From contig NZ_RBXP01000015.1 in NCBI RefSeq assembly GCF_003634965.1, positions 267,958-331,957 on the forward strand: a DNA stretch of 64,000 nt. Reading direction: 5' to 3'. This DNA is from Azonexus fungiphilus (GTDB lineage Bacteria; Pseudomonadota; Gammaproteobacteria; Burkholderiales; Rhodocyclaceae). Positions 7,954 to 16,694 of this stretch are shown one piece after another. A program made the translations under genes and the position numbers. The notes below the pieces were generated by a model that was not told the origin of the DNA, searched no databases, and worked only from the letters and a program-made list of their open reading frames with translations. Each line of letters starts with the position of its first letter. Position 1 is the stretch's first letter.

Positions 7954-8730
7954 TCAGGCGAAGACCAGCTTGCTGCCGATCAGCACGAGCATGGAGGCGA
8001 GGATGCGGCGCAGGATGTGTTCCGGCACCTTGGCGGAAAGATGGCTGCCGAGCCAGATGCCGGGCAGCGAGCCGAGCAGCAGGGCGCCGAGCAGCGACCA
8101 GTCGACGCTGCCGAGCAGCCAGTGGCCGAGGCCGGCGACCAGCGTCAGCGGCACGGCGTGGGCGACGTCGGAGCCGACGATGCGCACCGGCGACAGTTTC
8201 GGATAGAGGAAGAACAGCGCGGCGACGCCAAGGGCGCCGGCGCCGACCGAGGAAATCGTCACCAGCACGCCGAGCAGCGCGCCGACGGCGATGGTGATGT
8301 GCGCCAGATGCCGCTGGCGCAGCGGCGAATCCTCGTGGCGGCTGGCGTATTCGCGCAGCTTGCGGCCGAACAGGATGGCGATGGCGGTGAGCAGCAGGGC
8401 GAAGCCGAGGCCGTGCGAGACGATCTTGCCGATCGTGTTGCTGCCCTCGGGAAGCATGGACAGAACCCAGATGGTCAGCGCCGCCGCCGGGATGCTGCCG
8501 GCCGCCAGGCGGCCGGTCACCTGCCAGTCGATGTGGCCCTTGCGACCGTGGGCGACGGTGCCGCCGGCCTTGGTCATGGCGGCGTAGAGCAGGTCGGTGC
8601 CGACCGCGGTGGCCGGATGCACCCCGAACAGCAGGACCAGCAGCGGGGTCATCAGCGAGCCGCCGCCGACGCCCGTCAGACCGACGATGGCGCCGACCGC
8701 GAAGCCGGAAAGGGTATAGAGGTAATCCAT
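7954..8730 (-). CDS. TauE/SafE-family sulfite/sulfonate transporter
   Basis: 258 residues with about seven or eight membrane segments, beginning MDYLYTLSGFAVGAIVGLTGVGGGSL. The glycine-rich GLTGVGGGS and the internal second half GALLGVLVTISSVGAGALG are signatures of the TauE/SafE (sulfite exporter) family. As the first gene of the minus-strand sulfate-reduction operon, it probably moves sulfate or exports excess sulfite. The direction cannot be told from sequence. Confidence 0.85.
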   Translation of the reverse strand: MDYLYTLSGFAVGAIVGLTGVGGGSLMTPLLVLLFGVHPATAVGTDLLYAAMTKAGGTVAHGRKGHIDWQVTGRLAAGSIPAAALTIWVLSMLPEGSNTIGKIVSHGLGFALLLTAIAILFGRKLREYASRHEDSPLRQRHLAHITIAVGALLGVLVTISSVGAGALGVAALFFLYPKLSPVRIVGSDVAHAVPLTLVAGLGHWLLGSVDWSLLGALLLGSLPGIWLGSHLSAKVPEHILRRILASMLVLIGSKLVFA

Positions 8731-8812
8731 GGGTCGGCATCGTACCGGGCATGGATTGAATCAAAAAGAATATTGGGTTAGATTGTTATCGTATTTTGTT
8801 ATTAAGGCATTC
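8731..8812. promoter_or_regulatory. Divergent promoter region between the cys operon and the cysB-like gene
   Basis: An 82-bp gap in which about 55 bases (8757-8811) are strikingly AT-rich compared with the flanks, with repeated TATTGGGTTAGATTGTTAT-like stretches. LysR regulators such as CysB normally bind such divergent regions. No exact operator can be defined from one copy. Confidence 0.5.
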
Positions 8813-9754
8813 ATGAAACTCCAGCAGCTGCGCTACATCGTCGAGATCGAACGCCAGGGACTCAACGTCTCGGAGGCGGCCGAGGTGCTGTATACTTCGC
8901 AACCCGGCGTCTCCAAGCAGATCAAGCTGCTCGAGGACGAACTCGGGATCGCCATCTTCGAGCGCAGCGGCAAGCGTTTTTCCGGCATCACCGAGCCCGG
9001 CCGGGTGGTCATCGACATCGCCCGCCGCATCCTGCGCGAGGCGGAGAACCTCAAGCGCGCCAGCGCCGAGTTCTCGAGCGGCGATTCCGGTCGCCTGGTG
9101 CTGGCGGCGACGCACACCCAGGCGCGCTACGCGCTGCCGACCGTGGTCCGCGACTTCGTCGCCCGCCATCCCGGGGTTCGGCTCGAGATGCACCAGGGCA
9201 ACCCGGTCCAGATCGCCGACTGGGTCGCTTCCGGCGAGGCCGACATCGGCATCGCCACCGAGTCGCTCGGCGAGCATCCGCAGCTCGTCTCCTTTCCGGT
9301 GCAGCAGTGGTCGCATTGCGTGATCGCGCCGGCCGGCCATGCCATCCTGGCCAGCCAGCCGCTGTCCCTGCAGGAACTGGCGCGCTGGCCGCTGATCACC
9401 TACGACGCGGCGTTTACCGGCCGCTCGCGGATCAACCGTGCCTTCGAGCGCCTGGAAATCGAACCGAACATCGCGTTGACCGCGCTCGATGCCGACGTGA
9501 TCAAGACCTACGTCAGCCTCGGCCTCGGCCTCGGCATCATCGCCAAGCTCGCCTTCGACGCCCAGCGCGACGCCGGCCTGGTGGCGATCGACGCCGGCCA
9601 CCTGTTCGAATCGAACATGACCCGGCTGGCGGTACGGCGCGGCAGCTACCTGCGCCGCTTCGACTACGACTTCATCGAGCTGTTCGCGCCGCAGCTGAGC
9701 AAGCGCGTCATCGAGATGACGCTGCAGGGCGGTGGCCAGGCCTGGCAGCTGTAG
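8813..9754 (+). CDS. cysB: CysB-like LysR-family transcriptional regulator
   Basis: 313 residues starting MKLQQLRYIVEIERQGLNVSE. The N-terminal winged helix-turn-helix (about 1-60) contains SEAAEVLYTSQPGVSKQIKLLEDELG. The C-terminal periplasmic-binding-like sensor includes GRLVLAATHTQARYALP, the region where CysB/Cbl proteins bind inducers such as acetylserine or sulfate. Divergent orientation from the sulfate-reduction operon fits activation of cys genes under sulfur limitation. CysB versus Cbl cannot be settled from sequence alone. Its stop codon directly abuts the stop codon of the convergent nosD-like gene. Confidence 0.9.
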   Translation: MKLQQLRYIVEIERQGLNVSEAAEVLYTSQPGVSKQIKLLEDELGIAIFERSGKRFSGITEPGRVVIDIARRILREAENLKRASAEFSSGDSGRLVLAATHTQARYALPTVVRDFVARHPGVRLEMHQGNPVQIADWVASGEADIGIATESLGEHPQLVSFPVQQWSHCVIAPAGHAILASQPLSLQELARWPLITYDAAFTGRSRINRAFERLEIEPNIALTALDADVIKTYVSLGLGLGIIAKLAFDAQRDAGLVAIDAGHLFESNMTRLAVRRGSYLRRFDYDFIELFAPQLSKRVIEMTLQGGGQAWQL

Positions 9755-10984
9755 TCAGCGGCGGGCGCTGTAGTTGCGCCAGGGCTGCATGCGCGGCGCC
9801 TCGTCGCGCAGGATCAGCATCGGCGACGAGAAGGGCGCCAGGCGCTCGAGGAAGTCGAGCAGTTCGAGCACCATCGCGTTGCGGAAGAACTTCGTTGCCG
9901 GGATCTCCAGCCAGATCCGGTCGGCGAAGGCGAGCAGGTCGTAGTGCCAGTCGCCATAGCCGTCGCCGTTGCGGTCGAAGCCCTGGTAATCGTCCCAGTA
10001 GTTGCCCCACCAGCGGTCGTCCATCGGGTCGCCGTCGCCGACCACGCTGACCGGCCAGAGGTTGTTGCGGAAGGTGTTGGCAACCGCCACGTGGCCGCCG
10101 AGGGCGCCGTAGAAATGGACGCCGGTGACGTTGTGGGCGATCAGGTTGTTGACCAGCACGATGCGGTTGTACGGGTCCATCGGCGAGTCGGCCATGATGC
10201 CGTGGGCGCAGTGGACGATCTCGTTGTCGACGACGATCGCCGCCGAGGTTTCCTTGAGTGCGATGCCGGTGCCCGAGGCATCCATCGCGTGCAGGATGCG
10301 GTTGCCGCGGATCAGCAGTTCCTCGGAGTTGAGCGCGATGATTCCGGTCGAGTTGTTTTCCAGATGGTTACGGTCGACCACGCTGCGGTGCGAAAAAAGG
10401 AAATTGAAGGCGCGCCGGCTGTCCTCGATGCGGTTGCCGGTGAAGCGGTTGTCCGGCGAATTGCTGACGGTGATGTCGCGGATCTGGCGGATGTCGTTGT
10501 CCTCGATGCGGTTGCCGGTGCTGTACCAGATGCGCAGGCCGTCGCCGCGGTCGGCGGCATCGGCGCCGCGCGAGCGGATGCGGTTGCGGCGGACGACGCT
10601 GTCGCCGCCGCGGTGCAGCGAGATGCCGAACAGCACGTCGTCGATGCGGTTGTCCTCGATCAGCAGCTGGCGGCCTTCGGCCATGATCGCGCCGTCGATG
10701 GCGTCGTGCGAGTCGCCGCTGTGGCGCAGGTGCAGGCCGCGCAGCACGACCCGGTCGGCCTTGACGGTGAGCACGCTGCCCTTGCCGCCGCCGTCGATGA
10801 TCACCTGGCCGTTGCCTTCCAGCGTCAGCGGCCGCTCGATCACCGCCGGCCCGCTGTAGGTGCCGGGCGGCAGGCGCAGCACGGCGCCGGCCGGGGCGAG
10901 GTCGAGCCAGGGCTGCAGCGGCTGCGCGGCGGCAGCGGCAGCAGCGCAGGTCAGCCAGAAGAAAAAGACGATTCGGGTGCGCAT
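9755..10984 (-). CDS. nosD: NosD-like periplasmic right-handed beta-helix protein
   Basis: 409 residues with a signal peptide (MRTRIVFFFWLTCAAAAAAA). Repeating N/D-rich rungs such as LIEDNRIDDV, VVRRNRIRS, NRIEDNDIRQ and LLIRGNRILH show a parallel beta-helix (CASH/NosD fold). The near-C-terminal NYWDDYQGFDRNGDGYGDWHYDL is the typical NosD signature. NosD normally works with NosF/NosY in maturing the copper centre of nitrous oxide reductase, but no nosZ, nosF or nosY is in this window, so the protein is either a detached nos gene or a paralog with another role. The start was chosen for its signal peptide; an in-frame ATG further upstream gives no leader. Confidence 0.75.
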   Translation of the reverse strand: MRTRIVFFFWLTCAAAAAAAQPLQPWLDLAPAGAVLRLPPGTYSGPAVIERPLTLEGNGQVIIDGGGKGSVLTVKADRVVLRGLHLRHSGDSHDAIDGAIMAEGRQLLIEDNRIDDVLFGISLHRGGDSVVRRNRIRSRGADAADRGDGLRIWYSTGNRIEDNDIRQIRDITVSNSPDNRFTGNRIEDSRRAFNFLFSHRSVVDRNHLENNSTGIIALNSEELLIRGNRILHAMDASGTGIALKETSAAIVVDNEIVHCAHGIMADSPMDPYNRIVLVNNLIAHNVTGVHFYGALGGHVAVANTFRNNLWPVSVVGDGDPMDDRWWGNYWDDYQGFDRNGDGYGDWHYDLLAFADRIWLEIPATKFFRNAMVLELLDFLERLAPFSSPMLILRDEAPRMQPWRNYSARR

Positions 10985-11065
10985 CCGGTGTGCATTGGAG
11001 CAGCATCGGCGCCGGCGCACCTGAATCTGGATCAATTTTTTCGCCGCGCCGCCGTCCGTCAACGC

Positions 11066-11091
11066 AAAAGCCCGCCGGGCGGCGGGCTTTT
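11066..11091 (-). terminator. Rho-independent terminator downstream of the parvulin gene
   Basis: AAAAGCCCGCC, three-base loop, GGCGGGCTTTT. It is symmetrical and could work on both strands. On the minus strand it follows the peptidyl-prolyl isomerase gene by 17 bases. Confidence 0.85.
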
Positions 11092-11108
11092 CGCTGGGCG
11101 AAAAAGGC

Positions 11109-11897
11109 TCAGTTGACCTTGGCCTTGTCGCGCAGGTCCTTGATCAGCTTCTCGATCTGCATCTGGCTGGCGCGCTGCTGCAGCTGCGGCTTGACCTGCT
11201 CGAAGCTCGGCGGGTTCAGCGGGCGGCTGTCGTCGAGCTGGATCACGTGGTAGCCGAACTCGGTCTTCACCGGCACCTTGGTGTATTCGCCCTTCTTCAG
11301 CTTGGGCAGGGCGTCGGCGAACGGCTTGACGTAGGCGTTCGGGGCGCTCCAGTCGAGCTCGCCGCCCTTGTCCTTGGAACCGGGGTCGAGCGACTGCTTG
11401 GCCAGGCCGGCGAATTTCTCGCCCTTGTCGAGCTTGGCGACGATCGCCTTGGCGTCTTCTTCCTTCTCGACCAGGATGTGGCGGGCCTTGAATTCGGTGC
11501 TGCCGAGCGAGGACTTGATCAGGTCGTATTCGGCCTTGAGCTGGGCGTCGCTGATCGGGTTGCTGCGCACGTAGTCGGCGAGGAAGACGCGGATCAGCAC
11601 GGCCTGGCGGGCGAGGTCCATCTGGCCCTGGACGTCGGCCTTCTTGTCGAGGCCCTTCTTCTTGGCTTCCTGGGCGAGCAGCTCGCGGCGCACCAGTTCT
11701 TCCTTGACGGCATTCTTCAGCTCGTCGGAATCCGGCGCGCCCTGGGCCTTCTGTTCCGACAGGAAGGCGTTGAACACCGATTGCGAGATCGGCTGGCCGT
11801 TGACCGTGGCGAAGGGCTTGCCCTGTTGCGCCAGGGCCGGCGCGGAGATCAGGCTGCCGGCAACCAGCAGTGCAGCCAGGGAATTGAGTTTGAACAT
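11109..11897 (-). CDS. Periplasmic parvulin-type peptidyl-prolyl cis-trans isomerase
   Basis: 262 residues. The signal peptide MFKLNSLAALLVAGSLISAPALAQ selects this start over a longer one. A SurA/PrsA-like N-terminal helical region (about 25-130) precedes a PpiC rotamase domain: KARHILVEKEEDAKAIVAKL, then GGELDWSAPNAYVKPFADAL and EFGYHVIQLDDSRP. It should assist folding of exported proteins. It is transcribed with bolA, yciI and yciB, a common betaproteobacterial order. Confidence 0.9.
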   Translation of the reverse strand: MFKLNSLAALLVAGSLISAPALAQQGKPFATVNGQPISQSVFNAFLSEQKAQGAPDSDELKNAVKEELVRRELLAQEAKKKGLDKKADVQGQMDLARQAVLIRVFLADYVRSNPISDAQLKAEYDLIKSSLGSTEFKARHILVEKEEDAKAIVAKLDKGEKFAGLAKQSLDPGSKDKGGELDWSAPNAYVKPFADALPKLKKGEYTKVPVKTEFGYHVIQLDDSRPLNPPSFEQVKPQLQQRASQMQIEKLIKDLRDKAKVN

Positions 11898-11931
11898 GGA
11901 AAGTGTCCTGGGTGGTGGAAACAAACGGATT

Positions 11932-12198
11932 TCAGTTTTCTTCGGGGCTCCGCGCGCGGATCGCCAGCGCGTGGATGCGACCGTGCATCAGGTCGCCGGC
12001 AGCATCGTACACCAGACGATGACGGGCAAGTGTGCTTTTTCCCGAAAATGCCGCGGCCACGATGTCGACCGTGAAATGCCCGCCGTCGCGGGCACCGGCA
12101 TGGCCGGCGTGGCGATGCGAGTCGTCGGTGATGTCCAGGTGCAGCGGTGCCAGGGCAGCCAGGCGCTGGCGCAGCAGGGTGACGGTTGTGCTGTGCAT
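11932..12198 (-). CDS. BolA-family protein
   Basis: 88 residues, typical BolA length. The conserved core is present: DDSHRHAGHAG, then LARHRLVYDAAGDLMHGRIHALAI near the C-terminus. BolA proteins pair with monothiol glutaredoxins in Fe-S cluster handling. The ATG overlaps the yciI stop codon (ATGA), so the two are coupled. Confidence 0.9.
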   Translation of the reverse strand: MHSTTVTLLRQRLAALAPLHLDITDDSHRHAGHAGARDGGHFTVDIVAAAFSGKSTLARHRLVYDAAGDLMHGRIHALAIRARSPEEN

Positions 12199-12503
12199 CA
12201 GGCCGGCAGGACCTTCTTGAACGGCTTGACGGTGACCTGGCCATAGACCCCGGCGGCAACGTAGGGATCGGCATCGGCCCAGGCCCGGGCGGCCTCGAGC
12301 GAGGCGAACTCGGCGACGATCAGGCTGCCGCTGAAGCCGGCGGCGCCCGGGTCGGGCGAATCGATCGCCGGGCAGGGGCCGGCGAGGATCAGGCGGCCTT
12401 CCTGCTGCAGCGCGAGCAGGCGCTCGACGTGGGCGGGGCGGGCGGCGAGGCGCTGTTCAAGCGTGCCCGGCGTGTCTTCGCCGATGATTGCGTAGAGCAT
12501 CAT
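12198..12503 (-). CDS. YciI-family protein
   Basis: 101 residues. The YciI fold (ferredoxin-like dimer) is recognisable from [27 protein letters not shown] and [22 protein letters not shown], with the conserved His of the ARPAHVERL helix. The biochemical role is not established. The first of two adjacent ATGs overlaps the yciB stop codon. Second in the yciB-yciI-bolA-ppi operon. Confidence 0.88.
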   Translation of the reverse strand: MMLYAIIGEDTPGTLEQRLAARPAHVERLLALQQEGRLILAGPCPAIDSPDPGAAGFSGSLIVAEFASLEAARAWADADPYVAAGVYGQVTVKPFKKVLPA

Positions 12504-13108
12504 TGCTCTTCCTCCATGTATTTCGACAGCAGCGCGCCTTGCGCGAGCACGAAGACGAACATCAGGCCCATGCCGCCGAAGAGTTTGAAATCGACCCAGA
12601 TGTCGGTCGGAAAATTGAAGGCGACGACCAGGTTGAGCGCGCCCATGGTCAGGAAGAAGGCGATCCACGCCAGGTTCAGCTTGTGCCAGATCGGCTCGGG
12701 CAGCTTCAGCTGCTCGCCGAGCATCGCCCGGATCGCGTTCTTCTTCATGAACAGCGCGGCGAAGGCCATGCTGCCGGCGAATGCCCAGTAGAGCAGGGTC
12801 GGCTTCCACTTGATGAAAGCCTCGTTCTGGAAGACCAGGGTCAGGCCGCCGAAGACGACGACCAGGCCGAGGCTGACCCAGAGCATCTTGTCCACCTTGC
12901 CGTGGCGGAAATGCACCCAGGCGATCTGGGCGACGGTGGCCAGGATGACGACCACGGTGGCGAGCAGGATGGGCGCGTGAGCGGCATCCACCGGGGTGCC
13001 GCCGAGCAGCGTGCTGACCCAGTCGGCCGCGGTTTCGGGATGGCCGCCGGCATACTTGAAGGCGGCGAAGAAGAGGATGACCGGGAACAGGTCGAAGAGT
13101 AGTTTCAT
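12500..13108 (-). CDS. yciB: Septation protein A / inner-membrane protein YciB
   Basis: 202 residues with about five membrane segments, starting [22 protein letters not shown]. The family signatures [41 protein letters not shown] and [20 protein letters not shown] are all present. YciB (IspZ/IspA) affects cell-envelope growth and septation; its mechanism is unclear. First gene of a four-gene minus-strand operon. Confidence 0.93.
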   Translation of the reverse strand: MKLLFDLFPVILFFAAFKYAGGHPETAADWVSTLLGGTPVDAAHAPILLATVVVILATVAQIAWVHFRHGKVDKMLWVSLGLVVVFGGLTLVFQNEAFIKWKPTLLYWAFAGSMAFAALFMKKNAIRAMLGEQLKLPEPIWHKLNLAWIAFFLTMGALNLVVAFNFPTDIWVDFKLFGGMGLMFVFVLAQGALLSKYMEEEQ

Positions 13109-13157
13109 GGCGGCGCATTATATACTGCAAGCCTCAAGGCAACGCCCGGACGGGGAC

Positions 13158-14210
13158 ATGCACAAGGTTCTGATCATCGACGACAGCGACATCAACCTGA
13201 CCCTGATCAAGGCGCTGGTGCTCAAGCTCGGCGAGTGCGAACCGGTCCTCTTCGAGCATCCGCTGAAGGCCCTCGAATGGTGCCGCGAGCAGGTGCCCGA
13301 CCTGGTCATCGTCGATTACATGATGCCGGACATGGACGGCCTGCGTTTCATCGCCGCCTTCCGTGCCTTGCACGGACGGACCGAGATCCCGGTGCTGATG
13401 ATCACCGCCAACGACCAGAAGGATGTCCGCTACGAGGCGCTGCTCGGCGGTGCCAACGATTTCCTGACCAAGCCGATCGACCGCGTCGAGTTCTCGGCGC
13501 GCGTGCGCAACATGCTGGCGCTACGCACCGGCCAGAAGTTCCTCGCCGACCGCGCCGCCTTCCTCGCCGAAAAGGTCGATGAGCGCACCCGCGAAATCCG
13601 CGAGCGCGAGCGCGAGTTGATTGTCCGCATCTCGCGCGCCGCCGAGTTCCGCGACCCGGAAACCGGCGCCCACATCCAGCGCATGGCGCATTACTCGGAG
13701 ATCATCGCCCGCGGCCTCGACCTGGCGCCGGCGACCTCCCGGCTGATCCTGCAGGCGGCGCCGATGCACGACGTCGGCAAGATCGGCATCCGCGACCACA
13801 TCCTGCTCAAGCCGGGCCGGCTGACGCCGGAAGAGTTCGCGGTCATGAAGCGGCACGCCGAGTTCGGCTACGAACTGCTCAAGGACAGCGGTTCGGAAAT
13901 CATGCAGGCCGGGGCCGAGATCGCCCTGACCCATCACGAGAAGTACGACGGCAGCGGTTATCCGCGGGGCCTTCGGGGCAACGCGATCCCGTTGTTCGGA
14001 CGCATCGTCGCGGTTGCCGACGTGTTCGACGCGCTGACCTCGGAACGTCCCTACAAGAAGGCCTGGCCGCTCGACGAGGCGCTGCGTTTCCTCGAGCAGG
14101 GGCGCGGCCGCCATTTCGACCCGCTCTGCGTCGAGGCTTTCCTCGCCGGCTGGGAGGAGGTGCTGGAGGTCCGACACCGCTTCCAGGACGAGGCCGTCGC
14201 GACCATTTGA
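13158..14210 (+). CDS. Response regulator with HD-GYP c-di-GMP phosphodiesterase domain
   Basis: 350 residues. The receiver domain (1-120) has acidic residues D8/D9, the phospho-acceptor Asp53 (IVDYMMPD) and the conserved Lys in FLTKPIDR. A short helix-rich linker (about 125-160) leads to the HD-GYP domain: MHDVGKIG (203-210) and HHEKYDGSGYP (259-269). The intact catalytic motifs predict hydrolysis of cyclic di-GMP in response to phosphorylation. The HPt gene 24 bases downstream is a likely phosphorelay partner. No sensor kinase is adjacent. Confidence 0.9.
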   Translation: MHKVLIIDDSDINLTLIKALVLKLGECEPVLFEHPLKALEWCREQVPDLVIVDYMMPDMDGLRFIAAFRALHGRTEIPVLMITANDQKDVRYEALLGGANDFLTKPIDRVEFSARVRNMLALRTGQKFLADRAAFLAEKVDERTREIRERERELIVRISRAAEFRDPETGAHIQRMAHYSEIIARGLDLAPATSRLILQAAPMHDVGKIGIRDHILLKPGRLTPEEFAVMKRHAEFGYELLKDSGSEIMQAGAEIALTHHEKYDGSGYPRGLRGNAIPLFGRIVAVADVFDALTSERPYKKAWPLDEALRFLEQGRGRHFDPLCVEAFLAGWEEVLEVRHRFQDEAVATI

Positions 14211-14234
14211 ACCCTTGCCGCCGGGAGACAAGGC

Positions 14235-14582
14235 ATGCTGACCCCCTTCATCATCGACAAAGCCGCGATCCTCGAGCGTCTTGGCGGCGACGAGGAAATC
14301 TACGCGATGATGCTCGAGATGTTCCTCAACGATGTCGCCGGCAACAGCGCCGCCCTGCGCACCGCCGCCGCTTCCGGCCAGGCGGCGCAGCTGCAGCGCG
14401 AGGCGCATACGCTCAAGGGCCTGCTCGCGACCTTTTCCGACGATGCCGGTTCGGCGCTGGCCTACACGCTCGAGCAGCAGGCCCGGCGCGGCGAGGTGGT
14501 CGACGGCGAGGCGCAGGTGACGGCACTGCTGGCGCGCATCGACGAAGTTGCCGCCGTGCTGCGGCAGGCCTCAGGCCGGTAG
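14235..14582 (+). CDS. Histidine phosphotransfer (HPt) protein
   Basis: 115 residues of mostly helical sequence. His58 in the motif REAHTLKGLLATFS is the expected phospho-accepting residue of HPt four-helix bundles. It probably relays phosphate to or from the HD-GYP response regulator just upstream. The 3' end overlaps the convergent bioD gene by 12 bases. Confidence 0.85.
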   Translation: MLTPFIIDKAAILERLGGDEEIYAMMLEMFLNDVAGNSAALRTAAASGQAAQLQREAHTLKGLLATFSDDAGSALAYTLEQQARRGEVVDGEAQVTALLARIDEVAAVLRQASGR

Positions 14583-15227
14583 GTCGAGGCAGGCGGCGGC
14601 GTCGGCCGGCGACGTTCCCCAGGGCACGACGCCGAGGCAGGGCGCCGGCAGCAATTGTTCGAGCGTCGCCAGGTTCTCGGCAAAGCGCTGCATCCCGGGC
14701 GCCAGCCGGTTGGCGACCCAGCCGGCCAGCGGCAGGCCGCGGGCGGCGATTGCCTCGGCACTGAGCAGGGCGTGGTTGATGCAGCCCAGCCGCATGCCGA
14801 CCACCAGCACCACCGGCAGCGCCAGTTGGCGCGCCAGATCGGCCGCGTTACGGTCGACCCCGAAAGGCACGCAAAAACCGCCGGCTCCCTCGACGACGAC
14901 GAAATCGGCGGCAGTCCGGGCGGTGTCGACGGTCGCCGCGATGCGCGCGAAATCGATGACGACGCCGGCGTCGGCGGCGGCGATGTGGGGCGCGATGGCG
15001 GGCGCGAAACAATAGGGATTGACCACCGCGTCGGGCAGTTGCCGGCTGCTCGCGGCGCGGATGCGCACGACGTCGTCGTTGGCGCCGGTGGCGTCGGTGC
15101 CGGCGGCAACCGGCTTGAGGCCGACGGCGACGTGGCCGGCGCTGCGGGCGCGGTGGAGCAGGGCGCAGGCGATGTGGGTCTTGCCGACCTCGGTATCGGT
15201 GCCGGTCAGGAAGCAGGCGTAGGACAT
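14571..15227 (-). CDS. bioD: Dethiobiotin synthetase
   Basis: 218 residues. It forms the ureido ring of dethiobiotin from diaminopelargonate, CO2 and ATP. The P-loop GTDTEVGKT (8-16) is at the N-terminus, and VVEGAGGFCVPF contains the second nucleotide-binding signature. The start at MSYACFLTGTDTEVGK overlaps the bioC 3' end by 22 bases. Last gene of bioF-bioH-bioC-bioD. A motif-like stretch of the dispersed palindrome/A-tract element lies inside the gene. Confidence 0.93.
   Translation of the reverse strand: MSYACFLTGTDTEVGKTHIACALLHRARSAGHVAVGLKPVAAGTDATGANDDVVRIRAASSRQLPDAVVNPYCFAPAIAPHIAAADAGVVIDFARIAATVDTARTAADFVVVEGAGGFCVPFGVDRNAADLARQLALPVVLVVGMRLGCINHALLSAEAIAARGLPLAGWVANRLAPGMQRFAENLATLEQLLPAPCLGVVPWGTSPADAAACLDLPA
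14850..14879 (+). repeat. Dispersed palindrome/A-tract motif, coding copy in bioD
   Basis: ACGGTCGACCCC, 11-nt spacer, AAAAACC on the + strand, antisense to bioD. The spacing equals that of the intergenic copies, and the palindrome's right arm has two changes. It encodes part of VPFGVDRN, so coding constraint could also explain it. Confidence 0.4.
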
Positions 15228-15988
15228 GGCTGGGCGTGCAGGTAGATGATCTGGTAAGTCAGCGGCAGGCCGGCCGGCGTGCGCAGCGTTTCGTAGGCGG
15301 CCTCGACGCGGGCCAGCGCGGCACGGCTCATCAGGCCGCTGCGGCGGCCGTCGCCGAGCTGGTTGGCGCCGGCCGCCTTGACCGCCCGCAGCAGGCTGCG
15401 CAAATCCGGGTAATGCAGCGTTTCCGGGCGGATTTCGAGGTCGACCGTGGACCAGCCGGCGGCATTGCTCGTGGCGCGGATCGTTTCGGCCGAGTGGAAG
15501 GCCAGCGTGTGGCGATGCTCGTCGACGCCGGCGAAGGCGTGGCGCAGCTCGTGGAAGGTGTGCGGTCCGAGCGTCGCCAGCGCCAGCCGGCCGCTGCCGC
15601 GGATCGTCCGGCGCGCCTCGCCGAGGGCGGCGGCAAGATCGCACCACTGCAGCGCCAGGCTCGACCAGTAGAGGTCGATGCTGGCGTTGGCCAGCGGCAG
15701 TTGCTCGAGGTCGCCGGCGAGACGCCGGCAGTCGCCGTCGACGCGGCGCAGCATCGCGGTCGACAGGTCGAGGGCGAGGATTTCCGCGTCCGGCCAGTGG
15801 CCGTGCAGCAGGCCGCGGGCGTAGCCGGTGCCGCTGCCGGCGTCGAGGATGCGCGCCGGCGCCGGGGTCGCCGGCAGGGCGGCGGCGAGGTGCTGGCAGA
15901 TCCGGCGCTGGACGATCGCGGCCGCGTCGTAGGTCGGCGCGGCGCGTTCGAACGACTGGCGGATCCTGGCCTTAGGCGGTCGGCTCAT
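15206..15988 (-). CDS. bioC: Malonyl-ACP O-methyltransferase
   Basis: 260 residues. It methylates malonyl-ACP with S-adenosylmethionine to start pimelate synthesis. SAM motif I is ILDAGSGTGYARG (about 47-59), the acidic residue of motif II lies in ILALDLS, and the N-terminal IRQSFERAAPTYDAAAIVQRRIC is typical of BioC. Overlaps with bioH (17 bases) and bioD (22 bases) indicate a compact operon. Confidence 0.93.
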   Translation of the reverse strand: MSRPPKARIRQSFERAAPTYDAAAIVQRRICQHLAAALPATPAPARILDAGSGTGYARGLLHGHWPDAEILALDLSTAMLRRVDGDCRRLAGDLEQLPLANASIDLYWSSLALQWCDLAAALGEARRTIRGSGRLALATLGPHTFHELRHAFAGVDEHRHTLAFHSAETIRATSNAAGWSTVDLEIRPETLHYPDLRSLLRAVKAAGANQLGDGRRSGLMSRAALARVEAAYETLRTPAGLPLTYQIIYLHAQPCPTPAS

Positions 15989-16694
15989 CGATAAAGCGGC
16001 GCAGTTCGGCGATGAAATCGTCGGCGCGCGACAGGAAGGGGGCGTGCGCGCAGCCGGTGAACCAGGCCGGGCGGGCGCCGGGAATCAGCGTCGCGAGCGC
16101 GCGCGCGGCGCCGGCCGGCATCAGCGGGTCGGCGTCGCCATGGACGAGCAAGGTCGGCGCCGTCACCCGTGTCGCGTCGCTGCGCAGGTCGACGTCGCGC
16201 AGCCAGGCCAGGCCGTCGGCGAGGACCGCCGCCGGCGGCAGCGGATCGGCGAGTTCGAGGATGCGCCGGCTGACTTCCTTGGCCTGCGTGTCGCCGCGGT
16301 TGAAGCCGCCGACGAAGCGCGGCAGCATGCCGGCGGCGTCGGCGATCACGGCGGCGCTGAATTCGGCCAGCGTGGCCGGCGGCATCGCGTCCGGCCAGCC
16401 GTCGCGCTGGACGAAGGAGGCGGTGCCGGCGACCAGGACCAGGCGACCGACCTTGGCCGGATGGCGGGCGGCGACGGCGAGCGCGAGCTGGGCGCCGATC
16501 GACCAGCCGGCCAGCGTCGCGCCGTCGGGCAGACGGGCGGCGACGGCGGCGACGGCGGCGTCGAAGTCGGATTCCGGGGCTGCCTCGCGGTAGCCGGGCA
16601 GGTCGAAAAACTGCCCGCCGAGGGCGTCGACCGTCGATTGCAGGGGGCCGCGGCCGAGGCACCAGCCGGGGAGAAAGTACAGCGGAGCGCTCAT
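15972..16694 (-). CDS. bioH: Pimeloyl-ACP methyl ester carboxylesterase
   Basis: 240 residues of alpha/beta-hydrolase. It removes the methyl ester that BioC adds, ending pimelate chain building. The nucleophile elbow is GWSIGA, the acid is in VHGDADPLMP, and the catalytic histidine is in GCAHAPFLSR. The start MSAPLYFLPGWCLGRG places the oxyanion-hole GWC near the N-terminus as in known BioH. The ATG overlaps the bioF 3' end by four bases. Confidence 0.9.
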   Translation of the reverse strand: MSAPLYFLPGWCLGRGPLQSTVDALGGQFFDLPGYREAAPESDFDAAVAAVAARLPDGATLAGWSIGAQLALAVAARHPAKVGRLVLVAGTASFVQRDGWPDAMPPATLAEFSAAVIADAAGMLPRFVGGFNRGDTQAKEVSRRILELADPLPPAAVLADGLAWLRDVDLRSDATRVTAPTLLVHGDADPLMPAGAARALATLIPGARPAWFTGCAHAPFLSRADDFIAELRRFIDEPTA

